The notes under the pieces: generated by a model
What the model was told of the DNA's origin: nothing
Database searches by the model: none
What the model saw: the letters and a program-made list of their open reading frames with translations, nothing else
Program-made: the position numbers and the translations under genes
NCBI RefSeq assembly: GCF_002157685.2
Contig: NZ_AP026738.1
Coordinates: 2,666,001-2,730,000, forward strand
Direction: 5' to 3'
DNA: 64,000 nt
Source of the DNA: Comamonas thiooxydans
GTDB lineage: Bacteria > Pseudomonadota > Gammaproteobacteria > Burkholderiales > Burkholderiaceae_C
Shown: positions 26,153-35,693 of the stretch, one piece after another
Numbering within the stretch: position 1 is the stretch's first letter
Layout of the letters: each line of letters begins with the position of its first letter

Positions 26153-27376
26153 ATGAGCGACAGTCAACAACCCCATTCCCCCGCCGCCTCTGCGGCGACA
26201 GCTGCCCCTTCACCCGCTGCAGCATTGCCTCCCACGCCGAAGAAGATCAAGCCTTCTTTGCGCAGTGTGCTCATCATGCTGGTGGTGGCCCTGGCAGGCA
26301 TGCTGCTCGTGCTGCGGGCCTGGAATCTGTGGCCCTTCAACAGCTCGGTGGTGACCACGGACAATGCCTATGTGCGCGGCGCCGTCACCGTGCTGGCACC
26401 GCAGGTCAATGGCTACGTGACCGAGGTGCTGGTCAAGGATTACGAGCAGGTCAAGGCCGGCCAGCCGCTGGTGCGCATCGATAGCCGCAGCTATGAAGCG
26501 GCTGTCGCGCAGGCGCAGGCGCAACTGGCCAATGCCCAGGCGCAGCTGAGCAATTCCGAACAGACCCAGGCCCAGAACCGGGCCACCCTGAGCGCCAGTC
26601 GTGCCGGTCTGGCTGCCGTGGAGGCAGAGGCCCAGCGTTCGCAGGCAGAACTCAAGCGTGTGCAGGAGCTGGCCGAGCGAGGCTCCGTGTCTCTGAACGA
26701 ACGCGACAAGGTGCGCGCCACCTCGCGCCTGGCCGCGACCAATGTGGCCAAGGCCCAGGCAGACATCGCGATCAACCATGAAAAGATCAAGGCCACGACC
26801 GTGGGCCGTGACTCTCTCAAGGCCCAGGTGCAGATGGCCGAGGCGCTGCTGCGCCAGGCACAGATCAATCTGGACAACACCGTGGTCCATGCGCCCAGCG
26901 ACGGACAGGTCAGCGAGGTAGCGGTGCGCAAGGGCCAGTACGTGGCGGCCGGTACGCAGCTCATGTATGTGGTGCCGCCCACTTACTGGGTGGTGGCCAA
27001 CTACAAGGAAACCCAGACCGCCCGGGTGCAGATCGGCCAGCTCGTGAGCTTCAGCGTGGACGCGCTGGGCGGCTTGCGCCTCAAGGGCCATGTGCTGGAG
27101 ATTGCACCGGCCACGGGTTCGGAGTTCAGCGTGCTCAAGGCCGATAACGCCACGGGCAATTTCACCAAGGTCGTTCAGCGTCTGCCCATCAAGATTGCCA
27201 TCGACGAGGGCCAGGCCGATGCAGCGCGCCTGCGCCCCGGCATGTCGGTCATTGTGCGCCTCGATACTGCGCAAAAAGCAGAGCATTCAGCTCAGACGCC
27301 TCAAGCGATTGATGTCGATTTGGCTCAAAAATCTCAAGCGCCAGCAGCTTCCGCACCCGAACAGACCAAGCCATGA
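26153..27376 (+). CDS. EmrA/HlyD-type periplasmic adaptor
   Basis: A 407-residue membrane-fusion protein. It has a Pro/Ala-rich cytoplasmic N-terminus, one membrane anchor (about residues 42-62), the lipoyl-half TDNAYVRGAVTVLAPQVNGY, a long alpha-helical hairpin rich in AQAQ/ANAQ heptads (about residues 115-245), the second lipoyl-half APSDGQVSEVAVRKGQYV and a beta-barrel. It bridges the EmrB-like transporter to the outer-membrane channel. ATG 26153 is chosen by family alignment. The C-terminal tail ending SQAPAASAPEQTKP is low complexity. It overlaps the next gene by ATGA. Confidence 0.92.
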   Translation: MSDSQQPHSPAASAATAAPSPAAALPPTPKKIKPSLRSVLIMLVVALAGMLLVLRAWNLWPFNSSVVTTDNAYVRGAVTVLAPQVNGYVTEVLVKDYEQVKAGQPLVRIDSRSYEAAVAQAQAQLANAQAQLSNSEQTQAQNRATLSASRAGLAAVEAEAQRSQAELKRVQELAERGSVSLNERDKVRATSRLAATNVAKAQADIAINHEKIKATTVGRDSLKAQVQMAEALLRQAQINLDNTVVHAPSDGQVSEVAVRKGQYVAAGTQLMYVVPPTYWVVANYKETQTARVQIGQLVSFSVDALGGLRLKGHVLEIAPATGSEFSVLKADNATGNFTKVVQRLPIKIAIDEGQADAARLRPGMSVIVRLDTAQKAEHSAQTPQAIDVDLAQKSQAPAASAPEQTKP

Positions 27377-28821
27377 AGAACGCCTTCCCTACCGTGCGTG
27401 CCTTGCCCCTGGCGCTTGCATTCCTGATGGCTGGCTGCAGCGTGCCCAGCCTGACTCGGGCTCCGGACAGCGCTCGGCCTGCGGTGCCGGTCAGCTGGAG
27501 CGCGGACCAGGCCGCAGGTGCTGCCAGCGCAGTCCAGGTCGGCTGGTGGCAGGCCTTTAGTGATGTGCAGTTGAGCCGCTGGGTGGAACTGGCGCTGGCG
27601 CGCAACAACGATGTCCTCACCGCCCTGGCCCGCGTGGAGGAGGCGCGCGCGAATCTCGATGTGGCCGGTTCTGCCGCGGCGCCACAGCTGTCGCTCAGCG
27701 CACCGGGCTCGGCCAACCGTAGCCTGAGCGCGCGAACCGGCCAGATGGTGCATGTGCGTTCGGCCCAGCCCGTGTTGCAAGCGAGCTGGGAGCTGGATCT
27801 CTGGGATCGCCTGGGCAGTCTGAGCCGGGCTGCCGATAAACGCCTGCAGGCCAGCCAGGTGGATCGCGACGCGGTACGTCTGACGGTGGCCGCGACCGTG
27901 GCGCAGGCCTATATCGCTCTGCGCTCGCTGCAGGCCCAGCTTGCCGTGGCCGAGGACACGGTGAAGTCGCGCGAGGAAGCGGTGCGCCTGCTCACCGATC
28001 AGGTGCGTGTGGGCTATATCTCGCAGCTGCAGCAAAGCCAGGCGCTGGCCGAGCTGGAAAGCGTGCGGCAATCGGTGCAGCAGATGTCCCTGGCGCTGCA
28101 GCGCCAGCGCATAGCGCTGATGCAGCTGGTGGGCGGCAGCGGTGATGACCAGGCACAGGCCTTGGCCCGCTCCAGCTTGAGCGAGCATGCCGGGCTCGAG
28201 TCCATGAGCTTGCCCGCCATGCCTGTACCTGGCTTGCCGTCAGGCTTGCTGGAGCGCCGCCCCGACATTGCGCGCGCCCAGTTGCTGCTGGCGGCCAGCG
28301 ACAGCAATCTTGCGGCACAGCGCGCGGCCTTTTTGCCCCATGTGAGCCTGAGTGCAAACTTCGGCAGCCTGTTCATCAACGCTCTGGATTACAACCCGGC
28401 GCGGGTCTGGTCGCTGGGCGGCAGCATTCTGGCGCCGCTGTTCAACGGCGGTCGCCTGCAGGGGCAGTTCGATGCGGCATCTGCCCAGCGCGATCAGGCC
28501 GCCTATGCCTATCGCGGTGTGGTCATCAAGGCCTTTGGCGATGTGGAAACAGCCCTGGTCAGTTCCCAGCAACTGCAGGCCCAGTGGGAGCATGCCAAGG
28601 AACGCGAAAAAGTGCTGGGTCGTACCCTGGGCTTTGCCAAGGATCGCTATGAGGCCGGCTATGCTAGCTATCTGGAGGAGCTGGATGCCCAGCGCAATCT
28701 GTTTGCCGTACAGCAGGAAGTGCTGCGCCTGCGTCAGAGCCAGCTGGAAAACGCCGTGGCGCTGTACCAGGCGCTAGGCGGTGGCTGGCAGTTGGCCGAT
28801 ACAACTGCCCCGCAACCTTGA
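27373..28821 (+). CDS. NodT-type outer-membrane efflux lipoprotein
   Basis: A 482-residue outer-membrane factor of the NodT/OprM family. The lipobox LMAGC (Cys22) ends the signal peptide. Two OEP domains follow, with diagnostic ASWELDLWDRLGSLSRAA and the second-half GLPSGLLERRPDIARAQ and LEELDAQRNLFAVQQ. Fourth gene of the tetR efflux operon, coupled by a 4-bp overlap to the adaptor gene. The operon therefore encodes a complete tripartite pump. Confidence 0.94.
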   Translation: MKNAFPTVRALPLALAFLMAGCSVPSLTRAPDSARPAVPVSWSADQAAGAASAVQVGWWQAFSDVQLSRWVELALARNNDVLTALARVEEARANLDVAGSAAAPQLSLSAPGSANRSLSARTGQMVHVRSAQPVLQASWELDLWDRLGSLSRAADKRLQASQVDRDAVRLTVAATVAQAYIALRSLQAQLAVAEDTVKSREEAVRLLTDQVRVGYISQLQQSQALAELESVRQSVQQMSLALQRQRIALMQLVGGSGDDQAQALARSSLSEHAGLESMSLPAMPVPGLPSGLLERRPDIARAQLLLAASDSNLAAQRAAFLPHVSLSANFGSLFINALDYNPARVWSLGGSILAPLFNGGRLQGQFDAASAQRDQAAYAYRGVVIKAFGDVETALVSSQQLQAQWEHAKEREKVLGRTLGFAKDRYEAGYASYLEELDAQRNLFAVQQEVLRLRQSQLENAVALYQALGGGWQLADTTAPQP

Positions 28822-28867
28822 ATCCGAGCCGAAAGTGTCTGAAAAGTGAGCTTTCTTCGCCTGTCTG

Positions 28868-29581
28868 CTATAGGCTCCAAGGCATCTTGAAGTAATACCA
28901 AAGGCCGACGGCAGCCAGTGCCAGCACCAGCAGCCACAGATACCGGCCTTGCCCTCTGGGGACCTCGCCCGGCGATGGCGCTCCGGGCTGAAAGCTGTTG
29001 GGGACGCTGGCCCGCGCCGATTGCCGTTGCAGGATCTGCCAGTCCAGCGCAATGCCGTCCATGGCCGCATCGATATGGTCCTTGGCCTGGGCCAGACCCA
29101 GGCCCGTGGCGTCGCGCAGCAGCTTGATGGCCTCGATCTTGTTGCCGCGTGCCATGGCGTCTTCCACCTCGGCCCTGGTCTTTGCGGGCACTGCGTTCGC
29201 GCCCGACATCAGCGCCTCTATGGCCTCTGCATGATCCCCGCTCACGGTGACGCTGGTGGTGGTCTTGCCATTGACGGTCGTGGTGGTGGTCTTGATGGAG
29301 GAGAAGGAACTGCCGGGCGCGGCGCCGTCCCGATTCAGCTGGTCCAGCAGCAAAGTGGCATCTTTCATGCCCAGTTTTTCCAGCTGCTCGCGCAACTGCT
29401 GCATGGCTTGCGTCTGCTCTGTCGCGCCATGCTGGACAAAGTCGGGCTCGTCGCTGGCTTCCAGCATGTCTTTGGCCTCCTTCAGACCCAGCCCGCCTTG
29501 CTCGCGCAGCTGTTTGATGGCTTCGATCTTGTGACCGCTTTGCCATTGCTTGAGGATGTCTGCCGGAATCTGTGTGGGCAT
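28868..29581 (-). CDS. Membrane-anchored protein with two L12-CTD-like segments
   Basis: A 237-residue protein. Residues 17-40 (HKIEAIKQLREQGGLGLKEA) and 147-171 (NKIEAIKLLRDATGLGLAQA) are copies of the helix-turn-helix of the ribosomal protein bL12 C-terminal domain, the surface that recruits translation factors. A Thr-rich linker (KTTTTTVNGKTTTS) lies between. A single C-terminal helix (214-232) would tail-anchor it in the inner membrane. ATG 29581 is preceded by AAGGAG. The function is unknown. It lies in tandem with the DUF1963 gene, 37 bp apart. Confidence 0.75.
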   Translation of the reverse strand: MPTQIPADILKQWQSGHKIEAIKQLREQGGLGLKEAKDMLEASDEPDFVQHGATEQTQAMQQLREQLEKLGMKDATLLLDQLNRDGAAPGSSFSSIKTTTTTVNGKTTTSVTVSGDHAEAIEALMSGANAVPAKTRAEVEDAMARGNKIEAIKLLRDATGLGLAQAKDHIDAAMDGIALDWQILQRQSARASVPNSFQPGAPSPGEVPRGQGRYLWLLVLALAAVGLWYYFKMPWSL

Positions 29582-29618
29582 GAGCGGCTCCTTGTGCTTG
29601 GGGAGGTTGAACCCGGCA

Positions 29619-30383
29619 TCAGCCGCAGTCCACCTGCAAATGGCTAAAGTCCCTGGCGCGCAGCCTGGCATCTTCGATAAAGGCCATGAGGCGTGCCCCG
29701 TCCTGCCAGCACCAGTGGAATTCCTCGTGTGACTGCAGCGTCAGTAGCGAGCGCCAGTGCGAGCTGCCGGGGTGCTCCTCAGCCTCGGGCGTGGGATCGT
29801 AGCCCAGACTGTCCCAGGAGGGGCGGCCCAGCAGATAGTCGCGAGGCAGCTCGCCGCTTTCTTCAAGTCCATGGAGCCAGTCCTGGAGTTCATCGAACTC
29901 GACTGGCCAGTCCTTGCGCAGCTCCTCGTGGCGAGGTAGGTCGATGCAGTTCTCAAACTGCAGCGCACGGCTGTCCGTGACCCACTGATGGGGAGCCTGG
30001 ATCTCATGCATGCCGCTGATGTCCGGCCAGTAGAACGCCTTGAGATAGTCCTGGTCGCGCCAGAAGATGGCGTCGTCCTCGTCAAAGCCGTAGAACAGCG
30101 ACAGCAGGCCGCTGGCCGGCAGCTCTGCAGGGCGACCGGGTCCGGCGGAGAGTTCGGCAAAGTTGATCTGACCTACAAACAGGTAGTGGCCGTCCGGATG
30201 CTCGGGCCAGACAAAGCCCGCAGGCACGATGGGCTGGCCGCCAAAGCGGCTTTGCAAGGGCTCGCCCATGGTGGGGCTCAGGCGAATGGCGACGGCGGGC
30301 TGGGCCAGATTCAGGAAGTATTGCTTGTGCGCCTTCAGCAGCGGCGAGGTATCCAGGTGTTTTTCAAGCGTTGTGAAGTCCAT
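29619..30383 (-). CDS. DUF1963 (YwqG-like) protein
   Basis: A 254-residue cytosolic protein of the YwqG/DUF1963 family. Signature pieces are SRFGGQPIVPAGFVWPEHPD, LFVGQINFAEL and LLSLFYGFDEDDAIFW. Family function is unknown; beta-rich structures are known. It ends with ARDFSHLQVDCG. It lies just upstream of the L12-like membrane protein gene on the same strand and may be co-transcribed with it. Confidence 0.85.
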   Translation of the reverse strand: MDFTTLEKHLDTSPLLKAHKQYFLNLAQPAVAIRLSPTMGEPLQSRFGGQPIVPAGFVWPEHPDGHYLFVGQINFAELSAGPGRPAELPASGLLSLFYGFDEDDAIFWRDQDYLKAFYWPDISGMHEIQAPHQWVTDSRALQFENCIDLPRHEELRKDWPVEFDELQDWLHGLEESGELPRDYLLGRPSWDSLGYDPTPEAEEHPGSSHWRSLLTLQSHEEFHWCWQDGARLMAFIEDARLRARDFSHLQVDCG

Positions 30384-30509
30384 GAAGCTTGGGCAGTGAG
30401 TTTGCCGGTCATTCTGACCCAGACAGCGGCCGGGCCTTGCCAGAGATCGTCCGCCAGATGCAACAAAACGTCTGCTCCTGGCCAGCCCAGGGGCGGCAAG
30501 TGTGCAGTC

Positions 30510-31292
30510 TCATAGCTGCATGCGAAGGTATTCGCCGGAGCGCAGGCGAAATCGGTTCAGAGTTTCCGAGGGGCCGCTGCAGGCCACCGAAACAGGCCTG
30601 TCCAGCTGATCGGTCCATGCCTTGTAGGTACGCAACGCCATGGCATGCAGCTGGCCTATGTGTTGCGGCAGTCGAGCCAGGATCTGGGCCTCGCTCTGAA
30701 CGGCCGGTCCCCGGGCCTGCAGCAGCTCGTCATGGCCCTCGCCGCACCATTGACGTACGCTGTCTGCGGTCACTTCCAGATGGCCTTGAAACGCCCATTG
30801 CCGACCATGGACGAAGCCCTTGTTCAGGCAATGCCGACCGTACATGGTGCGCCTGGCTGCCGTGGGAATGTCGAAGCTGTCGTAGTGCCAGTTGAAGATG
30901 GTGGCTTGCGCGGGCAGGCTCATCAGTTGCTGGGCGCAGGCAGTGATGCGGACCTCGCTCCAGCCTATGTTCGGGCAGGGGTTGCGCCAGACGCGTGCGC
31001 CCATGGCGCGGGCCAGCATCTGCGCGCCAAAGCAGTGGCCCAGCACGGGGATGTCGTGCAGCAGTGCACTTTGCAGCAGGCCGCGTTCCTCATCGATCCA
31101 TTGCAGATGCTCGTTGGCGCAATGGTTGCTGCCCAGCACGATGATGCCGCGATAGTCGCGCGCATTGGCCGGTGCCGCGTCTTCGGCACAGGGATCTATC
31201 AGCACATGGGCAATGTCTTGCTGGCGCAGATGGTCGAGCAAAATGCCGGGGCCTTGCGATGCTTCGTGCTGGAGGATGGCGACAGGCTTCAT
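30510..31292 (-). CDS. Class I glutamine amidotransferase-like protein
   Basis: A 260-residue GATase1-fold protein. The nucleophile elbow is VLGHCFGAQMLA (Cys87), the oxyanion region is IIVLGSNHCAN, and the catalytic His is in AFQGHLEVT. Stand-alone enzymes of this type are annotated as GMP-synthase-like amidotransferases and include gamma-glutamyl hydrolases. ATG 31292 (MKPVAILQHE) matches the family start; the frame is open 25 codons further. No partner synthetase is adjacent, so the substrate is unknown. Confidence 0.85.
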   Translation of the reverse strand: MKPVAILQHEASQGPGILLDHLRQQDIAHVLIDPCAEDAAPANARDYRGIIVLGSNHCANEHLQWIDEERGLLQSALLHDIPVLGHCFGAQMLARAMGARVWRNPCPNIGWSEVRITACAQQLMSLPAQATIFNWHYDSFDIPTAARRTMYGRHCLNKGFVHGRQWAFQGHLEVTADSVRQWCGEGHDELLQARGPAVQSEAQILARLPQHIGQLHAMALRTYKAWTDQLDRPVSVACSGPSETLNRFRLRSGEYLRMQL

Positions 31293-31505
31293 GGGAGGCG
31301 GGCTTGCAGGACAAGCCGGTTGTTGTGAAGCCTTGAATCTAGGAATAAAGGCCTCAAGCCCTTGCATGGATTGTGGCTGCTGCTATCAAGATCGCATAAA
31401 GAAAGACAGCTCGGTCCGGCGTCATCCAGGCTTTCCAATTTCCGTCAGCGTGCCATACTGGGCTGCCGGCTCCTAGCGTGAGGCGGTCTCTATCATTGCA
31501 AAAGC

Positions 31506-33425
31506 ATGGCTATGTCACAGAGCAAACATGGGCTTCAGGGGGATGGAAAAGCAGGGCAGGGCAGCAGCCAGTCGGCACTGACACTGGCAGCGCTGGGCGT
31601 GGTGTTCGGCGATATCGGCACCAGCCCGCTCTATGCGTTCAAGGAGGCTTTTACCGGCGCCCATGGACTGACGGTGGGGCCCGAGAATGTGCTGGCCGCG
31701 CTCTCGGCCCTGCTCTGGGCCGTGATCGTCATCGTCGCCATCAAGTATGTGTGGGTGGTGCTCAGCCACGATAACGACGGCGAGGGCGGCGTGCTGGCGC
31801 TGACGGCGCTGGCCCATCGCGTGATGGGCGATCAGTCGCGCCGCTCGCGCTTTGTGGTCGCTGCCGGAGTGTTTGCGGCCGCACTGTTCTATGGGGACGC
31901 CATCATCACGCCGGCGATTTCCGTGCTCTCCGCCGTGGAGGGCATGAGCATTGCCACGCCGGAGTTCGAGCACTTCATCGTCCCCATCACCATCGGCATT
32001 CTGATCGGGCTGTTCTCCATTCAGATGAAGGGCACCAGTGTGGTGGGGAAGCTGTTCGGCCCGGTCACCATTGTCTGGTTCCTCTGCATTGCCTGGGCAG
32101 GCGTGGCCAGCATTGTGCAGACGCCCATGGTGCTGCAGGCCGTCAACCCGCTGCATGCGCTGCGTTTCGCCGTGCAACACACGGACAAGGCCTTCTTTCT
32201 GCTCTCGGCCGTGTTTTTGGCCATGACAGGTGCCGAAGCTCTTTATGCCGATATGGGTCACTTCGGCAGCCGGGCCGTGCGTCTGGGCTGGTACGGGCTG
32301 GTGTTTCCGTCTCTGATGCTCAATTACTTCGGTCAGGGTGCCTTGCTGTTGCGCGATGCGACTGCGGCCAGCAATCCCTTTTTCTTGCTGGCCTCACCGT
32401 CCTGGTTGCTGATTTTTGTGGTGCTGGCCACGGCTGCCACGGTGATTGCCTCGCAGGCGACCATCTCCGGAGCCTATTCCATGACGCTGCAGGCCAGCCG
32501 TCTGGGGTATTTGCCACGTGTGCGTGTGTTGCATACCTCCGATCAGGAGCAGGGGCAGATCTATATTCCCAGCGTGAACTGGTTGATGCTGCTGGCCGTG
32601 ATCGCGCTGGTGCTGGCCTTCAAGTCCTCTGGGGCACTGGCGGCGGCCTATGGCATTGCCGTGTCGGGCACCATGCTGATCACCACCATGCTGGTGGGCT
32701 TTGTGGTCTATCTGGGGCGTAGCCGATCAAGAGCCGTGACGCTGGCAGCGCTGGCCTGTTTTGCGCTGTTGGAGATAGGCTTTTTTGCCTCCAACCTGAC
32801 CAAGCTGGAGCAGGGCGGCTGGCTGCCGCTGACTCTGGGCGCCATCATCTTCATCGCGCTGACCACATGGCGCGACGGTACCCAGCTGGTGGCCGAACAT
32901 CGCCGTCGCCTTGATATTCCCATGAGCGATCTGATGAGCTCGCCCATGAGCGGCGTGCCGGTGGTGTCCGGCACGGCCGTCTATCTGACTTCCGACCCCA
33001 AGCTGGTGCCGAATGCGCTGTTCCACAATCTCAAGCATTTCAAGGTCATGCATGAGCAGACGGTATTTCTCCACGTGATCAACGAGAACACGCCCTATGT
33101 GCATGATGGCGAGCGCCTGCAGCTAAAGCCCATGTGCAATGGGGTCTGGGCATTGGACATGCATTTCGGCTTTCGCGAGCAGCCCGATATTCCGGCGGCA
33201 CTCAAGCGGATGACACCGGATGTCGATGGCGAGATACCGAACCTCGACCCCATGACGACCAGCTTTTTCGTCGCCAGGGTACAGGTGGTGGACGGGCCAG
33301 GCGGTCTTTCCGCCTGGCGCTGTGCGCTGTTTGGCTGGATGTCGCGCCAGTCGGCCAGCGCAGCTACTTATTACAAGCTGCCTGCGAACCAGGTGGTGGA
33401 ACTGGGCACGCAGGTCGTGCTTTGA
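31506..33425 (+). CDS. kup: Kup low-affinity potassium transporter
   Basis: A 639-residue KUP/HAK/KT potassium-proton symporter. The hallmark GDIGTSPLYA is at residues 35-44. HDNDGEGGVLALTALA and VVAAGVFAAALFYGDAIITP follow, with 12 membrane helices and a C-terminal cytoplasmic region of about 180 residues. Length is normal for Kup. A second ATG two codons in is possible. The gene is solitary and faces an AhpD-like gene at its 3' end. Confidence 0.96.
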   Translation: MAMSQSKHGLQGDGKAGQGSSQSALTLAALGVVFGDIGTSPLYAFKEAFTGAHGLTVGPENVLAALSALLWAVIVIVAIKYVWVVLSHDNDGEGGVLALTALAHRVMGDQSRRSRFVVAAGVFAAALFYGDAIITPAISVLSAVEGMSIATPEFEHFIVPITIGILIGLFSIQMKGTSVVGKLFGPVTIVWFLCIAWAGVASIVQTPMVLQAVNPLHALRFAVQHTDKAFFLLSAVFLAMTGAEALYADMGHFGSRAVRLGWYGLVFPSLMLNYFGQGALLLRDATAASNPFFLLASPSWLLIFVVLATAATVIASQATISGAYSMTLQASRLGYLPRVRVLHTSDQEQGQIYIPSVNWLMLLAVIALVLAFKSSGALAAAYGIAVSGTMLITTMLVGFVVYLGRSRSRAVTLAALACFALLEIGFFASNLTKLEQGGWLPLTLGAIIFIALTTWRDGTQLVAEHRRRLDIPMSDLMSSPMSGVPVVSGTAVYLTSDPKLVPNALFHNLKHFKVMHEQTVFLHVINENTPYVHDGERLQLKPMCNGVWALDMHFGFREQPDIPAALKRMTPDVDGEIPNLDPMTTSFFVARVQVVDGPGGLSAWRCALFGWMSRQSASAATYYKLPANQVVELGTQVVL

Positions 33426-33476
33426 AGGATTGGGATGGCAAGCCAGTGAATCTCTGGCGGCTGTCCTTTGGGTGTC

Positions 33477-33806
33477 TTACTCGTCCAGGGCATCGAGAGC
33501 ACGGGCCGAGTAGACCATGGCGGCGCCCGCATTCAAGGCCACGGCCACACCCAGGGCTTCGGCAATTTCTTCCCGGCTGGCACCAGCAGCCTTGGCGGCC
33601 TTGGTATGCACGGCGATGCAGCCGTCGCAGCGCGTGGTCACACCTACGGCAATGGCAATCAGCTCTCGCGTCTTGGCATCGAGATGGCCGGTCTTCCTGC
33701 CCGCGCCGGACAAGGCCTTGTAGCCCTCCATGGTGCCCGGGCTCAGCTCGGAAAACTCTCCCAGCCTGCCTGCCAATTCCTTGCGGTATTCGTTCCAGTC
33801 CAGCAT
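33477..33806 (-). CDS. Carboxymuconolactone decarboxylase-family (AhpD-like) protein
   Basis: A 109-residue single-domain CMD/AhpD-fold protein. TRELIAIAVGVTTRCDGCIAVHTKAA contains the redox CxxC pair (CDGC) followed by the conserved His, so it is likely a peroxidase-type member rather than a decarboxylase. ATG 33806 has AAGGAG eight bases upstream; the longer frame is discarded. Convergent with kup, 51 bp apart, with no strong terminator visible between. Confidence 0.9.
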   Translation of the reverse strand: MLDWNEYRKELAGRLGEFSELSPGTMEGYKALSGAGRKTGHLDAKTRELIAIAVGVTTRCDGCIAVHTKAAKAAGASREEIAEALGVAVALNAGAAMVYSARALDALDE

Positions 33807-33932
33807 TGCCTGCTCCTTGTTGAATGAAGCATTGATTGTGTGCCACTGCCACCGGGCATTCAAGCCGCAAGCGTTTCGCCCGCTGATCGGCAATCCTGGG
33901 TTCGGAGGCGCCTGCAGGGATTTATGGGCTGT

Positions 33933-35693
33933 ATGAAAATACAGGTTTCATTGTCGGCGTCCAGCCGTCTTTTCGCCGAGCATTTTGTGAGCGTCACCGT
34001 GACCGCATCCCAGGCCGCCATTCTTCCGCCGCACCGCTTCTACTATCTGCACAACTTCCAGCAGGCGCTGGATTGGCTGGCGCAGCGCTATGGAGATCTG
34101 CTCAGCGAGCAGGAGGCTGATTTCATCGCCGGCTTTGCGCGCTTGCCGCAGAACTCCAGGGCGCTGCTGGTACGCATGCTGATGCGGCGCGGACCCTGGT
34201 TTCGCGCCAGCAAGCTGACCTACGAGGAGATTCCTGTGACGGGCGACGCCGCAGCACCCTTGCTGGAGCGAGGCTGGCTCAGTGCCACCGAGCCCATGGA
34301 GGCGGTCGAACTATTCGGCCTGCACACCAAGCCCGAGCTGCTGCAGATCTTGACTGGCTTTGAGCTGTGCTCTTCTATGCGCAAGGCCGAGATGCTGCAG
34401 CGGCTGGCCGAGAGGCAACCCGAGCCTCGGCCGTATGCCGTCTGGCATCCCGAGGCCGTGGATCCTGTCTGGCGCGTCATGGTGGGCGAGCTGGGAGAGC
34501 GTCTGAGGCTGATGTTCTTTGGCAACCTCTACCAGGATTGGTCGGAGTTCGTGCTGGCCGACCTCGGTATTTTCCGCTACGAGCCGGTGGCGCTGGATGC
34601 TGACTCGCGCGCATTTCAGCGCCGCGAAGATCTGGACTTCTATCTGGAGATGTCGGCACTGCGTCAGGCACTCGACGAAGGTGTGGAGCCCGCACAATTA
34701 CTGCCTGCGCTCATTGAAAATCATAGCGAAAACCCGTGGCTGGACATGCGCCGGGCCAAGGTTTTGCTGAAGTTTGGCCAAGTTTGCGAAAGGCTGCAGG
34801 ACTGGCCGCTGGCGGCTCAGGCCTATACGGCCAGCCGCTATGCGGGTGCACGCCACCGTCATATTCGGGTGCTGGAGCGCATGCAGCGCTTTGATGAGGC
34901 CCTGGCCCTTGCCAGCCAGGCGCAAGCCGCGCCTGAAAGCGAGGAGGAGCGTCAGCGCGTGGCGCGCATGCTGCCGCGTCTGAGCCGCAGCCTGGGACTG
35001 GGGGCCGTGGGGCGCCAGCCAGCTCTGGCACCGGCCGTGGCGGCCCTGCGCAGCGATGTGCAGCTGGACCGACCCGCCCAGCCCATGGCGGTGGAGTACG
35101 CGCTGCAAGCCCATTGGCATAGCGCCGATGCGCCGGTGTTCTATGTGGAGAACGCGTTGGTCAACTCGCTATTCGGTCTGCTGTGCTGGCCCGCCATCTT
35201 TGCGCCGCTGCCGGGGGCGTTTTTTCATCCCTTCCAGAGTGGGCCGGCCGACATGGGAGCACCGGATTTTGCGTTGCGCCGCCAGCCGCTGTTTGATGCC
35301 TGTCTGGCCGAACTGGAGGACGGTCGCTACCGGGCCACGATTCGCCAGCGTTTTGCCGACAAGCAAGGGGTTCAGTCACCATTTGTGTTCTGGGGCTCAT
35401 TGACGCAAGAGCTGCTGGAGCTGGCGCTGGATTGCATCCCCGCCACTCATCTGAGGACTCTGTTCGCGCGGCTGTTGCTGGACGTGAAGGCCAACCGCAC
35501 CGGCTTTCCCGATCTGGTGCGCTTCTGGCCCCAGCGGTCCGATGCCGGTTCACGCTACGAGCTGGTGGAAGTCAAAGCGCCGGGTGACAAGCTGCAGGAC
35601 AACCAGATTCGCTGGCTGGCCTATTGCAAGGAGCAGGGCATTCCCGTGCGCGTCTGTCATGTGCAGTGGCGCGATGAAGGTAGCACGTCATGA
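33933..35693 (+). CDS. FAN1-type VRR-NUC structure-specific nuclease
   Basis: A 586-residue protein resembling bacterial FAN1 (Fanconi-associated nuclease 1). The C-terminal VRR-NUC domain shows TGFPDLVRFW (Asp527) and YELVEVKAPGDKLQDNQ (Glu546, Lys548), the PD-(D/E)XK metal-binding set, ending VRVCHVQW as in FAN1. N-terminal FANC-like sequence FYYLHNFQQALDWLAQRYGDLL and a helical TPR-like middle (about 220-330) are also present. FAN1 incises 5' flaps and repairs interstrand crosslinks. The start is uncertain (other ATG and GTG codons nearby). The stop overlaps the helicase start by ATGA. Confidence 0.88.
   Translation: MKIQVSLSASSRLFAEHFVSVTVTASQAAILPPHRFYYLHNFQQALDWLAQRYGDLLSEQEADFIAGFARLPQNSRALLVRMLMRRGPWFRASKLTYEEIPVTGDAAAPLLERGWLSATEPMEAVELFGLHTKPELLQILTGFELCSSMRKAEMLQRLAERQPEPRPYAVWHPEAVDPVWRVMVGELGERLRLMFFGNLYQDWSEFVLADLGIFRYEPVALDADSRAFQRREDLDFYLEMSALRQALDEGVEPAQLLPALIENHSENPWLDMRRAKVLLKFGQVCERLQDWPLAAQAYTASRYAGARHRHIRVLERMQRFDEALALASQAQAAPESEEERQRVARMLPRLSRSLGLGAVGRQPALAPAVAALRSDVQLDRPAQPMAVEYALQAHWHSADAPVFYVENALVNSLFGLLCWPAIFAPLPGAFFHPFQSGPADMGAPDFALRRQPLFDACLAELEDGRYRATIRQRFADKQGVQSPFVFWGSLTQELLELALDCIPATHLRTLFARLLLDVKANRTGFPDLVRFWPQRSDAGSRYELVEVKAPGDKLQDNQIRWLAYCKEQGIPVRVCHVQWRDEGSTS

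Noticed and set aside
31368..31505. Potassium or nucleotide riboswitch upstream of kup
   Set aside because: The 138-base leader shows no recognisable aptamer pairing; only short unrelated hairpins.
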